Positions 36,208-46,751 of a stretch of DNA of 64,000 bases are shown piece after piece. Made by a program: the position numbers and the translations under genes. The DNA is from Shewanella psychropiezotolerans (GTDB taxonomy: Bacteria; Pseudomonadota; Gammaproteobacteria; Enterobacterales; Shewanellaceae): positions 984,001-1,048,000 of the forward strand of contig NZ_CP041614.1 in the NCBI RefSeq assembly GCF_007197555.1, written 5' to 3'. Positions within the stretch are counted from its first letter, which is position 1. Each line of letters opens with the position of its first letter. The notes beneath the pieces were generated by a model. That model was not told the origin of the DNA, made no database searches, and worked only from the letters and a program-made list of their open reading frames with translations.

Positions 36208-37112
36208 TTAAGATTGACGTCGTCGGTATTTATCCTTGTTCTTACGGCCTATACGATAGAGCAGTCCACGACTGGCACGGCGAAATCTGGGGAACAGGTA
36301 GCCTAATGTAGTGAGTTTACCGCTAAACCAGGGCATAGTAATTTCGGTCTCTGTACCTTTCGCTAACTTAACTATGGCGTCGGCGACTTGCTCTGGTGTG
36401 CTCATGGGCTGGGAATAGACAATATCTTCCACTTCATCTATCTCATCCATAATAAAGCGGGTATCTATAGGACCGGGTGACACCACAGCCACATTGATTT
36501 CCTTATCCCTAAGTTCGTCGCTCAAGGCATAGGCGAAGGCTCTCAGCCCGGACTTAGTGCTACTATAGGTCGCTGCGCCTTGAAGTGGCGCACGGCCAGC
36601 AAGCGAGCCCACCATGACTATGGCTTTAGGGCCGGATTTAGGCATTAGGGGCAGCACGAGTGCAGCCAGATACAGGGGGGATCTTAGATTCACATCCACC
36701 ATGGCCGCTATCTGCTCCGGCGATCTTTCACTAAATTCGCCTCTATGGTGCAGGCCCGCATTGTTGACTAAGACATTGATGCCGCCAAATTCTTTCGCTG
36801 CAGCCGCGACTAACTGTTTACACGCCTTTAGGTCGGCAATATCGGCCGTCAGGGTCAACACCTTGGCATTAGGGTATTGGCCTAACTCACTCTCTAACTC
36901 TTGTAACCCGCTAATCCTCTAGCCACTAATACCAGGTTAACCCCCTCAGGAAAGGCCTTTGCAAACCCATGCACACAAGCCGCGCCAACTCCCTTAGATG
37001 CCCCTGTGATCAGTACCGTCGGCGTCCCATTGGAAGCCGTGGTTAAGGTGTCGTCTATCGCCCTTGGTTCAGCTTTTGTGTCAATCTCTGAGTCAAGCCT
37101 TGAGTTAGTCAT
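36208..37112 (-). CDS. Short-chain dehydrogenase/reductase, frameshifted
   Basis: NAD(P)-dependent oxidoreductase of the SDR family. The N-terminal piece has the cofactor motif TGASKGVGAACVHGF; the C-terminal piece has the NNAG motif (NVLVNNAGLHH), VGSLAGRAPLQGAATYSSTKSG with the Tyr-xxx-Lys catalytic pair (YSSTK) and SPGPIDT. The two frames meet where the minus strand reads GCGGGTTA (36903-36910); one more G gives Ala-Gly-Leu-Gln-Glu-Leu and joins the chain. Repaired length ~301 residues with an N-terminal extension of ~30 residues. Substrate not predictable. It shares the strand with the pirin gene 137 bases upstream. Confidence 0.82.
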
Positions 37113-37249
37113 GATGCATTTTCCTGAGTTTTATAGTTTTAATTTGACTATATTTTTAACATCTGGCTTCTGTGTTGGCTAGCGGTTTAACGCCATGGCT
37201 CAATAACTTAGTTTCAGGCTTAATACTCTGTTAATTATTAGGATTGGGA

Positions 37250-38133
37250 TTACGCCGGGATTTCGCCAAAGCGTCCGGCTTGATAATCATCGATCGCCTG
37301 CTGGATCTCTGCTTGTGTGTTCATTACAAAAGGCCCCATATGCACGATATCTTCCTTGATGGGTTTGCCTGCGAACAAGAGCAATCCCGCGCCATTAGAT
37401 CCGGCCTGCATCTCAAGTAAGGTCTGACTATCCAGAATCAGATATTGACCTTGGATATATTGCTTAGCTTCCTTGTCGGTATCTTGGCCTGTATTTATGT
37501 GAGTACTGCTAAGCGTTCCTTGATACAGATAGAGGCCGACAAACTCATGTCTCTTGAGCTGTAACTCGGCCATAGCGTCAGGGCTCAGCATGAGATCGGC
37601 AATCGCGGCTTCACCCGCGAGCCCTTGTATCGGAGCACTAATTTCTGCTTGTCCGGCAAATGCCCAATCTCCCGCCAAAGCCCGCAGTGTCGCGCCCGAG
37701 TCATTGCTAACCTCAGGGTTTACCGTTTCACTGGTGTCCTGATATCTCGCTGGGCGCATCTTATCTTTCGCTGGCATATTGACCCAAATCTGAAACCCAT
37801 GCAGGCCCTCATCGGCGTCGCTCAGGGGCATCTCGGAATGTATGACTCCGCTGCCGGTACTCATCCATTGCACATCTTTAGCGCGAATGGCTTTCACATT
37901 TCCCAGGTGATCCTTGTGTTCAAATCCACCTTTGCGGATATAGGTAAATGTCTCGATACCACGGTGAGGATGAGGGGGAAGCCGCCGATAAAGTCCTGTT
38001 CATCATCGGACTTTATCTCGTCCATCATCAAGAATGGGTCGAACTTGGTATTATTAAAATCAGCTACCCGGCGAATATTCACGCCATCGCCATCCATCGC
38101 TGGTCTGGCTGAAAATTGACTTAGTACTTTCAT
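37250..38133 (-). CDS. Pirin family protein, frameshifted
   Basis: Bicupin metal protein of the pirin family; bacterial members such as YhaK act as quercetinases or redox sensors. ATG at 38133 with AGGAG seven bases upstream. The N-terminal piece ends after FIGGFP; the next piece resumes KAIRAKDVQWMSTGSGVIHSE. The break is a run of five G on the plus strand (37974-37978); a sixth gives Phe-Pro-Pro-His-Pro-His-Arg-Gly, which is the iron-binding segment of pirins (HPH), followed by EHKDHLGN. Repaired length is ~294 residues. Adjacent to the SDR gene in the same orientation. Confidence 0.87.
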
Positions 38134-38493
38134 GTTTTTCTCCTGAACTAGCTAAAAATTATCTAGCTAACAATGTTTTTGTATTAGCGATTACGATTAG
38201 CATACCAGTGGGATAATCGAATGAATATTGCGAAATATCGGCCTAAACATTCTATAAAATAGGATTAATGTAGAGAGGTGGTGAAGGCGGTAGTTAGGTA
38301 CGTGTATGCGGGAGTACATATTGAGTGAAGACCTGTCCTTAACATTTCTACTTCAAGGGGCTAACCATGGTTAGACTTGTTACCTCAGTTATTACTGGGG
38401 CAGAGCATACGTCACTCATCTCTTGTTGGGAGCTCAAGATTAGCAGTCTTGAAAGCACTAGCCTGGTAAATGGAAATTTAGAAGTTAAGTTTG
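38134..38493. other. 360-bp region between pirin and hybrid kinase genes
   Basis: Both flanking genes run leftward, so this is downstream of the kinase (its stop is at 38494) and upstream of pirin. It should hold the pirin promoter and the kinase terminator. No clear hairpin with a U-run or other gene is seen. Confidence 0.35.
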
Positions 38494-41366
38494 CTATTTT
38501 GCAATCTTGTGAACCTGAGGGAACATAATTTCCATTTGCGCTAAGGCTTCATTCAGAGATTTTTCGATGTCCTTAATCCATACTTGATAGTTAGTTACCT
38601 CTTTTCTGGAGGCGATTGCTTGTTTGAGCTGTACTTCTATTTCAGTTGTGAGTTCCTGTAAGGCAATGGTGCCCATTGTGCCAGCCAAACCTTTGAGGGT
38701 ATGGAGGCTGTTAACCGCTACCTGTATTTCATTTTGTTGTAAGCCAGATTCAAAGTTTCTAAACTGAATCCAGGCATCACTTCGGAATACTTCGATAAGC
38801 TTGAGGTATAACTCTCTTTTTCCGCGTAACCGTTTTATGGCCAGCTCAGCGTCTAAGACTCTAGCTTCCCCCCTAGGTCATCTATTACTTTATTACTGCT
38901 TGCCATAGGCTCGACCGAGGGGGTGGTGTCGTTGACATGTTTTTGCCCAGTGTGACTAATTATGGTTGCTAGCATATCATCGAGTTCTATGGGTTTACTG
39001 ATATGATCGACCATGCCAACGGCCTTGCAGGCATCTCTATCTGATTGCATAGCATTCGCCGTCATGGCGATAATAGGTACCGTCAGCATATGGTTATGTT
39101 GACGGATCTGACGAGTCGCTTCTAACCCATCAATATCCGGCATCTGCATATCCATAAGAATGGCATCGAAGGGCTGGGTAGCACTCAGTGCTAGCATCTT
39201 GCCCTCGATGCCACCCGAGGCTAGTGTGACCTCTGCGCCACTGGTTTCCAAAAGTTCTTTGGCCACTTGCTGGTTGAGTAAGTTATCTTCAACAACCAAC
39301 AAGTGTAAACCAGACAAATGCTGAGTATTTTTCAGCCTGGTTAATCTATGGTCTTCCTCATTTGAAACCGCCTCTTTGACTGAGTCGAAAAGCATAGATG
39401 CGGTGATGGGCTTTATCAGAAAACCATCAAGAAGGCCGGTCTCTTGATGTGAAGCATCTTCCAGGGCCTCGCGTCCGTGAGCCGTGACCATAATCACCAC
39501 AGATGTACTCCCTTGAATTTCTGATAGCTGGCGAATTCGTCTCGTTGTCTCCATGCCATCCAGGCCAGGCATACACCAGTCCATGAGTATGACTTGGTAG
39601 GTCGGAGTATCGACTTTCTGCAATAGTTCGAGGGCCTGCAGTCCACTGCTGACGCAGTCACATTGCCAATCATTAGACTCGGCCATAGTTTGCAATACTT
39701 CACGAACTAAGGCGCAATCATCGACGATCAATACTCGCATTTTCTTTAACGGTGCAACTTTCGCTATAGATGTTCCTATCTCCAGGGTCAGAGTGAAGAA
39801 GAAGCGACTGCCTTTACCTAGTTCGCTTTGAACTTGTAACTCCCCTCCCATAAGTTCTACCAACTGTTTACAAATGGCTAAGCCTAATCCTGTACCGCCA
39901 AATTGACGAGATGTTGATGATTCTGCCTGACTGAAGCCGGAGAAAATATCTTGCAGCTTATTGGGAGAGATCCCCACTCCGCTATCGCTTATTGAGAACT
40001 CTATATTCACGGTGTTTTTATCTTTTCTGAGCACGCGAGTTGCCAGTACAACTTGTCCTTGATGAGTGAATTTTATGGCGTTACCCGTTAAATTGAGTAG
40101 CACCTGGCGAATTCGAAGCGAGTCCCCCTTGAGGGTTTCGGGGGTACCAGGATCTAAATCGAAAAGGATCTCGATATTTTTCTCGCCCTGGTTAGCTGCT
40201 AGCATAACGCTGAGATCACACATGACATCATCAAACACAAAATCTTCATGTTCGATTGTCATCTTTCCTGCTTCTATTTTTGAGAAGTCTAAGATGTCAT
40301 TGATAATAACCAACAGTGAGATCGTCGCTGATTGAGCCTTGAGGGTATAGTCATTCTGACGCTTGGTGAGCTCTGTATGCTGTAGCAGCTTTAGCATACC
40401 TAGAATGCCATTCATTGGTGTACGGATTTCGTGGCTCATGTTCGCCAAAAATTCACCCTTAATCTCATTGGCACGTTCGGCCTGCAGTAGGGCTTCTTGT
40501 AGTTCCAGTGAGTTGAGCGCCAGTGAGTTCGTCATCTCAGAGAAAGCCCTGGCAAGGATGCCGACTTCATCTTTACGGGATTGAATTTCTAAATTGGCAC
40601 TAATATCGCTGCCATCGCCATCGCCATCGCCATCGCCATCGCCATCGCCATCGCCATCGCCATCGCCATCGCTAACGCCATCGGTAGTGATGCGTTTTGC
40701 GACAGACGCAATCTCTCTGAGTGGAGCAGATATGTTGTTAGTGATCCATAATCCTATGATACTCAGCATAACGAACGCCAATAACGCACAGGCTATAACG
40801 GCTGATACTGCGTTTTCAACCGTTGAAGATGCCTCAATCGATCTTTGTTGTAATAGTCTATTTTCTTCGACTGTCATTTCGGTGACTTGCCGACGGATCT
40901 CATCCATGATTAATTTGCCTTTATCTGATAGCACGATCTTTAACGCGGCTTCTAAACCTTGCTCTCTGCGTATTGCTATCGTTTCTTTTAGCTCCGAAAA
41001 CTTGCTGTCAGGTCCATGAATGTTAGGTTCGAGTAATTTGAGTCTTTGTTGTTGTATGGGGTTATCTAGGGTCAGCTCAAAAAGGGAAATTAAGTTTTGG
41101 TCAATTTTCTTTTCTGCATAATAAAAGGGTTCTAGATACCTTTCTTCGCCTGTAAGAAGGAAACCACGTTGGCCCGTTTCAGCGTCTTGCATACTCGAGA
41201 TCATACTTTTCAACGCATTTAGGACTTGGTAAGTATGAGTTTTCCATTGCGCCGTTTCGTTCAGTTTAATCGTACTGTGATAAGAGACTGCGCCGATAGC
41301 TAAGATAAATAGAATTGCGACGGAAAACCCTGCACCAATTTTCATCCCTACATTCATTTTAAGCAT
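38494..41366 (-). CDS. Hybrid histidine kinase, CHASE3-HAMP-HisKA-HATPase-REC-REC-Hpt, frameshifted
   Basis: A large phosphorelay protein. Order: membrane helix, periplasmic CHASE3 ([16 protein letters not shown], ~60-200), helix (~185-210), HAMP (~210-285) with a (Asp-Gly)10 insert at residues 233-252, H-box [12 protein letters not shown] with phospho-His312, HATPase ([18 protein letters not shown]), two receivers with Asp596 (LMDWCMPG) and Asp739 (LMDMQMPD), and a C-terminal Hpt with [11 protein letters not shown] (His codon at 38701-38703). The Hpt part is out of frame: plus-strand bases 38868-38873 are six C, and a seventh restores Asp-Asp-Leu-Gly-Gly-Glu-Ala-Arg-Val-Leu continuing into the Hpt domain. 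Without this repair the kinase stops after REC2 at 838 residues. ATG at 41366 has GGAG upstream. Repaired length about 956. Confidence 0.85.
40611..40670 (-). repeat. (GATGGC)10 in-frame hexanucleotide repeat in the hybrid kinase HAMP connector
   Basis: Ten identical units on the minus strand encode (Asp-Gly)10, flanked by Asp-Gly-Val-Ser and Ser-Asp. The unit is a multiple of three and identical in all copies, so the number can change without breaking the frame. Confidence 0.95.
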
Positions 41367-41806
41367 CAAAAATATCTCCGCTTTTATTACTAAAGCATTG
41401 GGTTATATCTATCTGTTTGCATGCAGTTCGGTCAGAAGCAAAATTATTAGAACGAGGGGGAAACGTTAAGTGTGGTTGTTTGTGAGCATCTGCACATATT
41501 TGTTCTCGAACTTCCATGTCAGCTTCAGCAGGGGCCATTTGCTATACCGAAGCAAATTGGTGTGACTTACGAACTAACAAAAGCATAGTTCATATTTTTT
41601 AAATCACTAATTTGGCTGACTCCTTAACTCATTTTATTCTGACCTAAGTGTCATCTATTTATTGAGAAAAACTAGCTTGTATCAACGCTATGTACTTAGG
41701 TTTTTACTATGCAAGTCGCTCGATATGATCACCTTCTTTTGTCGATTAAGGTAAAGTAACAAGAATAGCTTTGTGGCTAGATTGATCTCGATAGCATGGA
41801 AATAAG
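41367..41806. other. 440-bp divergent intergenic region
   Basis: Between the hybrid kinase and selO, expected to carry both promoters. AT-rich around 41580-41720. No gene or repeat noted. Confidence 0.35.
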
Positions 41807-43348
41807 ATGAATAGCATGAATATTGACCTAGGTTTGACATTCGACAACAGTTACGCAAGAAATTTAGAGGGTTTTTATGCTACCTGCCCGGGTGCCAAAG
41901 CGTCGAGTCCCGAGCTAGTGAAATTGAATACTTCATTGGCGAATAGCATCGGCCTTAGCAATCACGATTCGGCTCAATTAGCCGAGGTTTTTTCTGGGAG
42001 CCAAGCGCCAATAGGTGCCAGTCCACTGGCACAAGTTTATGCCGGACATCAATTTGGTGGTTTTAGCCCTCAGTTGGGTGATGGCCGGGCCCTATTGTTG
42101 GGGGAAGTGCTGGATGAAGGCGGCAAACGTGTGGATGTTCAGCTCAAGGGCTCTGGGCGGACGCCATTCTCACGAGGCGGCGACGGCAAGGCAGTACTGG
42201 GCGCTGTATTGCGGGAATATATACTCAGTGAAGCCATGTATGCCCTAAACATCCCCACCACCAGAGCGTTAGCCGTAGTCACTACTGGTGAACAGATCAT
42301 GCGCACTCAACTCCTGCCTGGAGCCGTTCTCACTCGCGTCGCGTCCAGCCATATACGTGTCGGCACATTTCAGTTTTTTGCGTCCCGCGGTGAGCAAGAT
42401 AAGGTTAAACAGCTGGCCGATTATGCCATTGAGCGTCACTATCCGCAGCTCAAGAGCAGCCAACAGGTTTACCTGGACTTTTTATGTGCGGTTTGCGACA
42501 AGCAAGCTGAGTTAGTCGCCCGCTGGTTACTGGTCGGTTTCGTTCATGGTGTAATGAATACCGACAATATGACGATTAGCGGCGAGACTATAGATTATGG
42601 TCCCTGCGCCTTTATGGATGACTATGATCCCAAAGCTGTGTTTAGCTCCATCGATAGAGACGGACGTTACTCTTACAATAATCAGCCAGTCTTAGCACAG
42701 TGGAATCTGGCCAGATTAGCCGAAACCTTATTGCCCTTGATAAGCGATGATGAAGAGGAAGCGGTAGCGAAAGCGACTGAAGCCGTCACCAAGTTCTGGG
42801 AGGTGTATCAAGGCTACTGGCTAACTGGCATGCGGGAAAAACTGGGTATATCCACCGAAGAGGAAGGCGACTTAGCACTTTGCGAGCAACTGCTCGAGTC
42901 TATGTCGGGGCAAGAGGTGGACTTCACCTTACTTTTTCGCCAACTCGCTAACGATCTTGAAACTAGCAGTCTCGAGAGCAAGAGTGCTGAAGAGATTAAT
43001 CTTGAGAGTACAAGCTGCGAAAGCGATAAGCTATTCAATGATGCCGATAAGTTTATCCAGTGGAAGAAGTTATGGATAGCGCGTCTCTCTCTCGACGATC
43101 AAGCAAAGGAAAAGCTCTCTCTGCCCGAACGCGTCGCCATGATGAATGCAGCTAACCCTATGTATATCCCTCGCAATCATCAGGTTGAGCGAGCCATAGA
43201 AGCGGCAGAACAAAGAGCTGACTATGAGCCGTTCGAAAACTTGCTCACGGTACTCGAAACCCCCTTCACATTACAGTCTGGATCCGAGGGATATACCAAA
43301 TCGGCGCCAAAGAGTTTTGGGCCTTACACCACATTTTGTGGAACTTAA
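41807..43348 (+). CDS. selO: SelO/YdiU protein adenylyltransferase (pseudokinase fold)
   Basis: Transfers AMP from ATP to Ser/Thr/Tyr residues of target proteins, using a kinase fold with ATP bound upside down; in bacteria it is linked to oxidative stress. Landmarks in the 513-residue chain: GHQFGGFSPQLGDGRALLLGE, KGSGRTPFSRGGDGKAVLG, REYILSEAM, and HGVMNTDNMTISGETIDYGPCAFMDDYDP with the metal-binding Asn and Asp. The C-terminus ends TFCGT; many members keep a Cys (or Sec) here. An acidic Ser/Glu-rich insert (about residues 385-415) makes this copy slightly longer than usual. ATG at 41807. Its terminator is at 43373. Confidence 0.92.
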   Translation: MNSMNIDLGLTFDNSYARNLEGFYATCPGAKASSPELVKLNTSLANSIGLSNHDSAQLAEVFSGSQAPIGASPLAQVYAGHQFGGFSPQLGDGRALLLGEVLDEGGKRVDVQLKGSGRTPFSRGGDGKAVLGAVLREYILSEAMYALNIPTTRALAVVTTGEQIMRTQLLPGAVLTRVASSHIRVGTFQFFASRGEQDKVKQLADYAIERHYPQLKSSQQVYLDFLCAVCDKQAELVARWLLVGFVHGVMNTDNMTISGETIDYGPCAFMDDYDPKAVFSSIDRDGRYSYNNQPVLAQWNLARLAETLLPLISDDEEEAVAKATEAVTKFWEVYQGYWLTGMREKLGISTEEEGDLALCEQLLESMSGQEVDFTLLFRQLANDLETSSLESKSAEEINLESTSCESDKLFNDADKFIQWKKLWIARLSLDDQAKEKLSLPERVAMMNAANPMYIPRNHQVERAIEAAEQRADYEPFENLLTVLETPFTLQSGSEGYTKSAPKSFGPYTTFCGT

Positions 43349-43372
43349 GTAGCAAGTACGCTGGGGAAACTT

Positions 43373-43409
43373 AACCTAAGTACTAGGTGTCCTAGTACTT
43401 AGGTTTTCG
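43373..43409 (+). terminator. Palindromic terminator after selO (CTAGG-TGT-CCTAG core)
   Basis: Fifteen-base arms (43373-43387 and 43391-43405) pair perfectly around TGT and are followed by TTTT. It shares the CTAGG/CCTAG core with the palindromes at 301-344 and 13814-13842. Confidence 0.9.
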
Positions 43410-43495
43410 ACTCTTGTTTGGATTTATCTCGCGGGTATCTTTTCCCCTTAAATTGGATACAATAAAGACACTGAAAATAGATCTGAGAGGGCTAC

Positions 43496-43858
43496 ATGGA
43501 AAGATCTAAAATTCTGATAATTGATGATGACCCTGTTTGTACCGGGGTGTTACTCGCAATCTTAGGCGATGATTATCAAGTCACTACTGCAAACTCCGGT
43601 CGTGGTGGCATAGATATCTTAAATTCATTGAGCCCAGACCTCATCTTACTGGATATCACTATGCCTGAGGTGAATGGCTACCAGGTGCTTCAGTTCCTAA
43701 AGGCGGACTCATCGCGAGCCAATATACCTGTGGTTGTTATCAGCACCTTAGTTGAGAGTTCGGATCGTGATTTTGCGTTGAAACTCGGTGCTAACGATTA
43801 CATCAACAAGCCTATTATGCCTGACGTGATACAGACAATGGTCGATCAATACCTATAG
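43496..43858 (+). CDS. Lone receiver-domain response regulator (CheY-like)
   Basis: A 120-residue single REC domain with no output domain. DDD at residues ~10-12 forms the acidic pocket, LLDITMPEVNG carries the phospho-Asp, VVVIST the Thr/Ser switch and NKP the conserved Lys. Such single receivers work as phosphate shuttles or by binding a partner. The nearest possible donor is the hybrid kinase with Hpt at 38.5-41.4 kb, separated by selO; a phosphorelay link is an inference from closeness. ATG with GAGGG upstream. Confidence 0.85.
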   Translation: MERSKILIIDDDPVCTGVLLAILGDDYQVTTANSGRGGIDILNSLSPDLILLDITMPEVNGYQVLQFLKADSSRANIPVVVISTLVESSDRDFALKLGANDYINKPIMPDVIQTMVDQYL

Positions 43859-43905
43859 ATCTTTTCTGCATGAGTAGGTGAGTATCAGACTCGAGTCATA
43901 CCTGC

Positions 43906-44421
43906 TTAAGTTTGCTTATATTTGGCCGCAAAAGTGAAGCCATAATATCGGTAATAGCCCAGTAAGTTACTGCCGATAAATAGCAGCTCCATCAGCACTG
44001 CTGTGGGGGAGCCAATTAGTGCGTTATTGAGCAGCCAGATACTGGTTCCTATTAGCATCAATTGTCTTAATTTTCGATCGCTTTGACAAAATGCCGCGTA
44101 GGTCTGGGTGGCACTGCCTGCAAAACTGATTAAGCTCAAGAGCCCACTGAAAGTGACGAAGGTAACCAGGGAGCTTGCGGCTAGAAAAAACATCATCCAA
44201 CGTTTCGAGTGGCTAAAAATTGTGACCAGATATCTGATTGAAGCAAGCAGCATCAAGGTTGCAGCGGTCCACTGCTCGAGCAGAAAAAAGTGGCTACTGA
44301 TTAAGATGCCTGATACGCATAAGCAAGCAAGGATTTTTTGTCTCTGTTTGAATTGGAATGAGATCAGATCAAAAATGATCGCGATAGCGATCAGGCCTTG
44401 AGATATTGCAAATACAGACAT
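43906..44421 (-). CDS. YgjV-family inner membrane protein
   Basis: A 171-residue protein with five to six short membrane helices, matching the YgjV (Imp-YgjV) family pattern: QGLIAIAIIFDLISFQFKQRQ at the start and LLNNALIGSPTAVLMELLFIGSNLLGYYRYY at the end. Function of the family is unknown. It converges with the receiver gene. Confidence 0.75.
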   Translation of the reverse strand: MSVFAISQGLIAIAIIFDLISFQFKQRQKILACLCVSGILISSHFFLLEQWTAATLMLLASIRYLVTIFSHSKRWMMFFLAASSLVTFVTFSGLLSLISFAGSATQTYAAFCQSDRKLRQLMLIGTSIWLLNNALIGSPTAVLMELLFIGSNLLGYYRYYGFTFAAKYKQT

Positions 44422-44582
44422 AGAACAACCTAACTGACGAAGTGCTTAGTTAACAAACTAAGCTGAGGTAGGCCAAGGATAGGGAAAAACCGCGAACAGT
44501 GAATTAACCTAAGTTAATTGTGATGACTTTTATTTATCCTTTCCCATTCCCTGTGTCGACTCTTCTCAATGTGGAAATAGTT

Positions 44583-45248
44583 CTATATCCTTGATTTTAA
44601 ACGTGAAAGACTCACTGGATTGATGCCAATATAGCTAGCGAGCTGAATATTATTGAGTGTATTGACCCAAAGAGGCCTGTTTTCTACCAGGAAAAGGTAA
44701 CGCTGTTCAGGCGTGTTCAATAGGAAGAATGCTTCTTTTTCCTCTTTGTAAATGAGTTGCTGGCTAAGTAAAGCTATCTTGGCTAACTGCCAGTCTGCAT
44801 GAGATAGCTGCTCAAGGGGGATTTGAATGAGTAGTGCATCTTCTATCGATTCAATCTGATATTTTGCCGGGGCTTGAGTCAACCATGAACAATATAGGAA
44901 ACATAACTCATGTTGGAAATAGAACTCCTTCGACAAAATACTGCCTGAGTTGCCATAATGACAAGCTTTTAAAATACCGGAAACAATAAAGTAAGCATAT
45001 TTTTGCTTTTCCCCCTGTAACAATAATACCTCTCCAGCATTTACATTCATGGCTCTAAATTGTGCCTGAACCTGCCCGATAGCATCCTTGCTGACACCTA
45101 ATGTTGAAAGATAATGGATGAGACTTTCATGATGTATCAGGTCATTGTCTGGCTGGTTCTTATTAGTATTGATCATCATAGTATTCGCGCAATAAATTGT
45201 ATGTAATACCAATAGGTATAAGAAAGTGGAGTCAATGATAACAGTCAT
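44583..45248 (-). CDS. Crp/Fnr-family transcriptional regulator
   Basis: A 221-residue protein with an N-terminal cyclic-nucleotide-type beta roll (VNAGEVLLLQGEKQKYAYFIVSGILK) and a C-terminal helix-turn-helix (NIQLASYIGINPVSLSRLKSRI). The residues that hold cAMP are not obviously kept and there is no Cys cluster for an Fe-S centre, so the ligand is unknown. The start is uncertain: ATG at 45248, or ATG at 45179 (MMINTNKN), which would drop an odd hydrophobic stretch. It stands between ygjV and the DUF3103-like gene, which it faces away from. Confidence 0.8.
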   Translation of the reverse strand: MTVIIDSTFLYLLVLHTIYCANTMMINTNKNQPDNDLIHHESLIHYLSTLGVSKDAIGQVQAQFRAMNVNAGEVLLLQGEKQKYAYFIVSGILKACHYGNSGSILSKEFYFQHELCFLYCSWLTQAPAKYQIESIEDALLIQIPLEQLSHADWQLAKIALLSQQLIYKEEKEAFFLLNTPEQRYLFLVENRPLWVNTLNNIQLASYIGINPVSLSRLKSRI

Positions 45249-45533
45249 ATGACCAAGTTAGATGAAATAAAATAGATATTTTTATTAGCCCACGAAAAAC
45301 AAAATATTAGTTATTTTTTATATCTGATCGAATACCGTCGCTGTTTCCATATTAAGACATCAGTTATTCAAGTTACCTATTTCAAATTTAGATTCAATTC
45401 TAAATCGAATGAATGTAAATGTTATTGGTAACTATTGTTATTATTATTTACATGGGTTGTTAATTATGCTCATATGCTTTCTAGGACCGAACAGAAGCAA
45501 TATAAAACGAGTAATATTCAATAAGGACATAAT

Positions 45534-46751
45534 ATGAAAAAAATGACTTTAACCTTGCTTATGATAACGGTACCTCTGGCTTCTATTATTTCGCCATGTA
45601 GTTCCGCCGAGCCAGTCGAAAGAACAGATATATCGATTCAGCAAGCATCACAATACAGTGTCAGCGTATCTCACGCTAAACGTGAGATAGCACTGGAACT
45701 CAGTCGCCAATACACTCGAGTGTTACCTGTGCTGCAATCCAATATCAACCAATATAACTTGGCCATGGATGCTGATTTAGTGTTCCGGTCCAGTGGCAGC
45801 GACACCAAGACATTACGTCAAAGCGAGTTGGCGATCCGTGAAGCGAAAGGTTTATATACTCACACTAAACCTAAGATTAATACAGTCCGTAGTGGATCTC
45901 AGGCTCCCAGTTTAGTGCAATTTCGTCTGGCCGATGCCAGCATGCTGAGCGATTGGCAACAAGGCGAATCGCCGCTATTTGCATTCGAGCCTGATGGTGA
46001 TGATAAGCAGTGGGCTAATATCGAAGCCTATGATGTTGAAGGTAATATTCACTTGCTCGATGTGTATCAGCTTCCCCAGAGACCCGTGATTGTGATTGGG
46101 TTAGATAAGCAGCAAGCCATGCGTGAAGGTCTGGCTGTGATGCGAGACACATTAGCCTTGAGCACACATTCTGCGAGTCAGATCAAAAGAGCTAAGCATC
46201 AGGTGAGTGCCTTTACCGCTGCGGATCAGCTCATATCGACCACAGTCATCAAACAGATCAGTGTGAAAGATGATGAGGAGCCCTGGATTTCGGGTAAAGC
46301 CGAGATCTACGGCATAGTGACGGGCGTTAACCCAAGCCGTGATGAACCCGTGCTGGATATCATTGAGATGCCTTATCTCGATTATTCAGGCACCGAGTAT
46401 TATCCCAATCAGATAGTCATTCATTGGGAGCGTTACCGATGGGCCGCCGCCGATCTTGTACTCATGGAGCATGATGATGGGACTAACTATAAAGATCTTG
46501 CGACCGCACTCGTGAGTATTGCCGAGCGCGTCTTGCAGCAATATCCCGATCCGGAAGTACAGGGGTATGCCATCATAGCCACGATAACTAACGAGATATT
46601 AAATGCCTTACCCGATGCCTGGTTTACCAATAACGATGACTTTGTGGATGTGTATTACACCTTACAAGAGGGCGAGACCTACACAAATCATTATGGTGCG
46701 GGCGGCAATGCCAGAGCGTTCTTCGCGCCTCTGGTGATCCAGTCAAGATAA
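45534..46751 (+). CDS. DUF3103-like secreted protein
   Basis: A 405-residue protein with a signal peptide (MKKMTLTLLMITVPLAS..SSA) and an extracellular or periplasmic mature part. It resembles DUF3103, a family I recall from Vibrio and Shewanella, through WISGKAEIYGIVTGVNPSRDEPVLDIIEMPYLDY and the C-terminal ADLVLMEHDDGTNYKDLATALV. No catalytic motif is visible, and function is unknown. ATG with AAGGA six bases upstream. It is monocistronic, 308 bases before rbsD. Confidence 0.6.
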   Translation: MKKMTLTLLMITVPLASIISPCSSAEPVERTDISIQQASQYSVSVSHAKREIALELSRQYTRVLPVLQSNINQYNLAMDADLVFRSSGSDTKTLRQSELAIREAKGLYTHTKPKINTVRSGSQAPSLVQFRLADASMLSDWQQGESPLFAFEPDGDDKQWANIEAYDVEGNIHLLDVYQLPQRPVIVIGLDKQQAMREGLAVMRDTLALSTHSASQIKRAKHQVSAFTAADQLISTTVIKQISVKDDEEPWISGKAEIYGIVTGVNPSRDEPVLDIIEMPYLDYSGTEYYPNQIVIHWERYRWAAADLVLMEHDDGTNYKDLATALVSIAERVLQQYPDPEVQGYAIIATITNEILNALPDAWFTNNDDFVDVYYTLQEGETYTNHYGAGGNARAFFAPLVIQSR

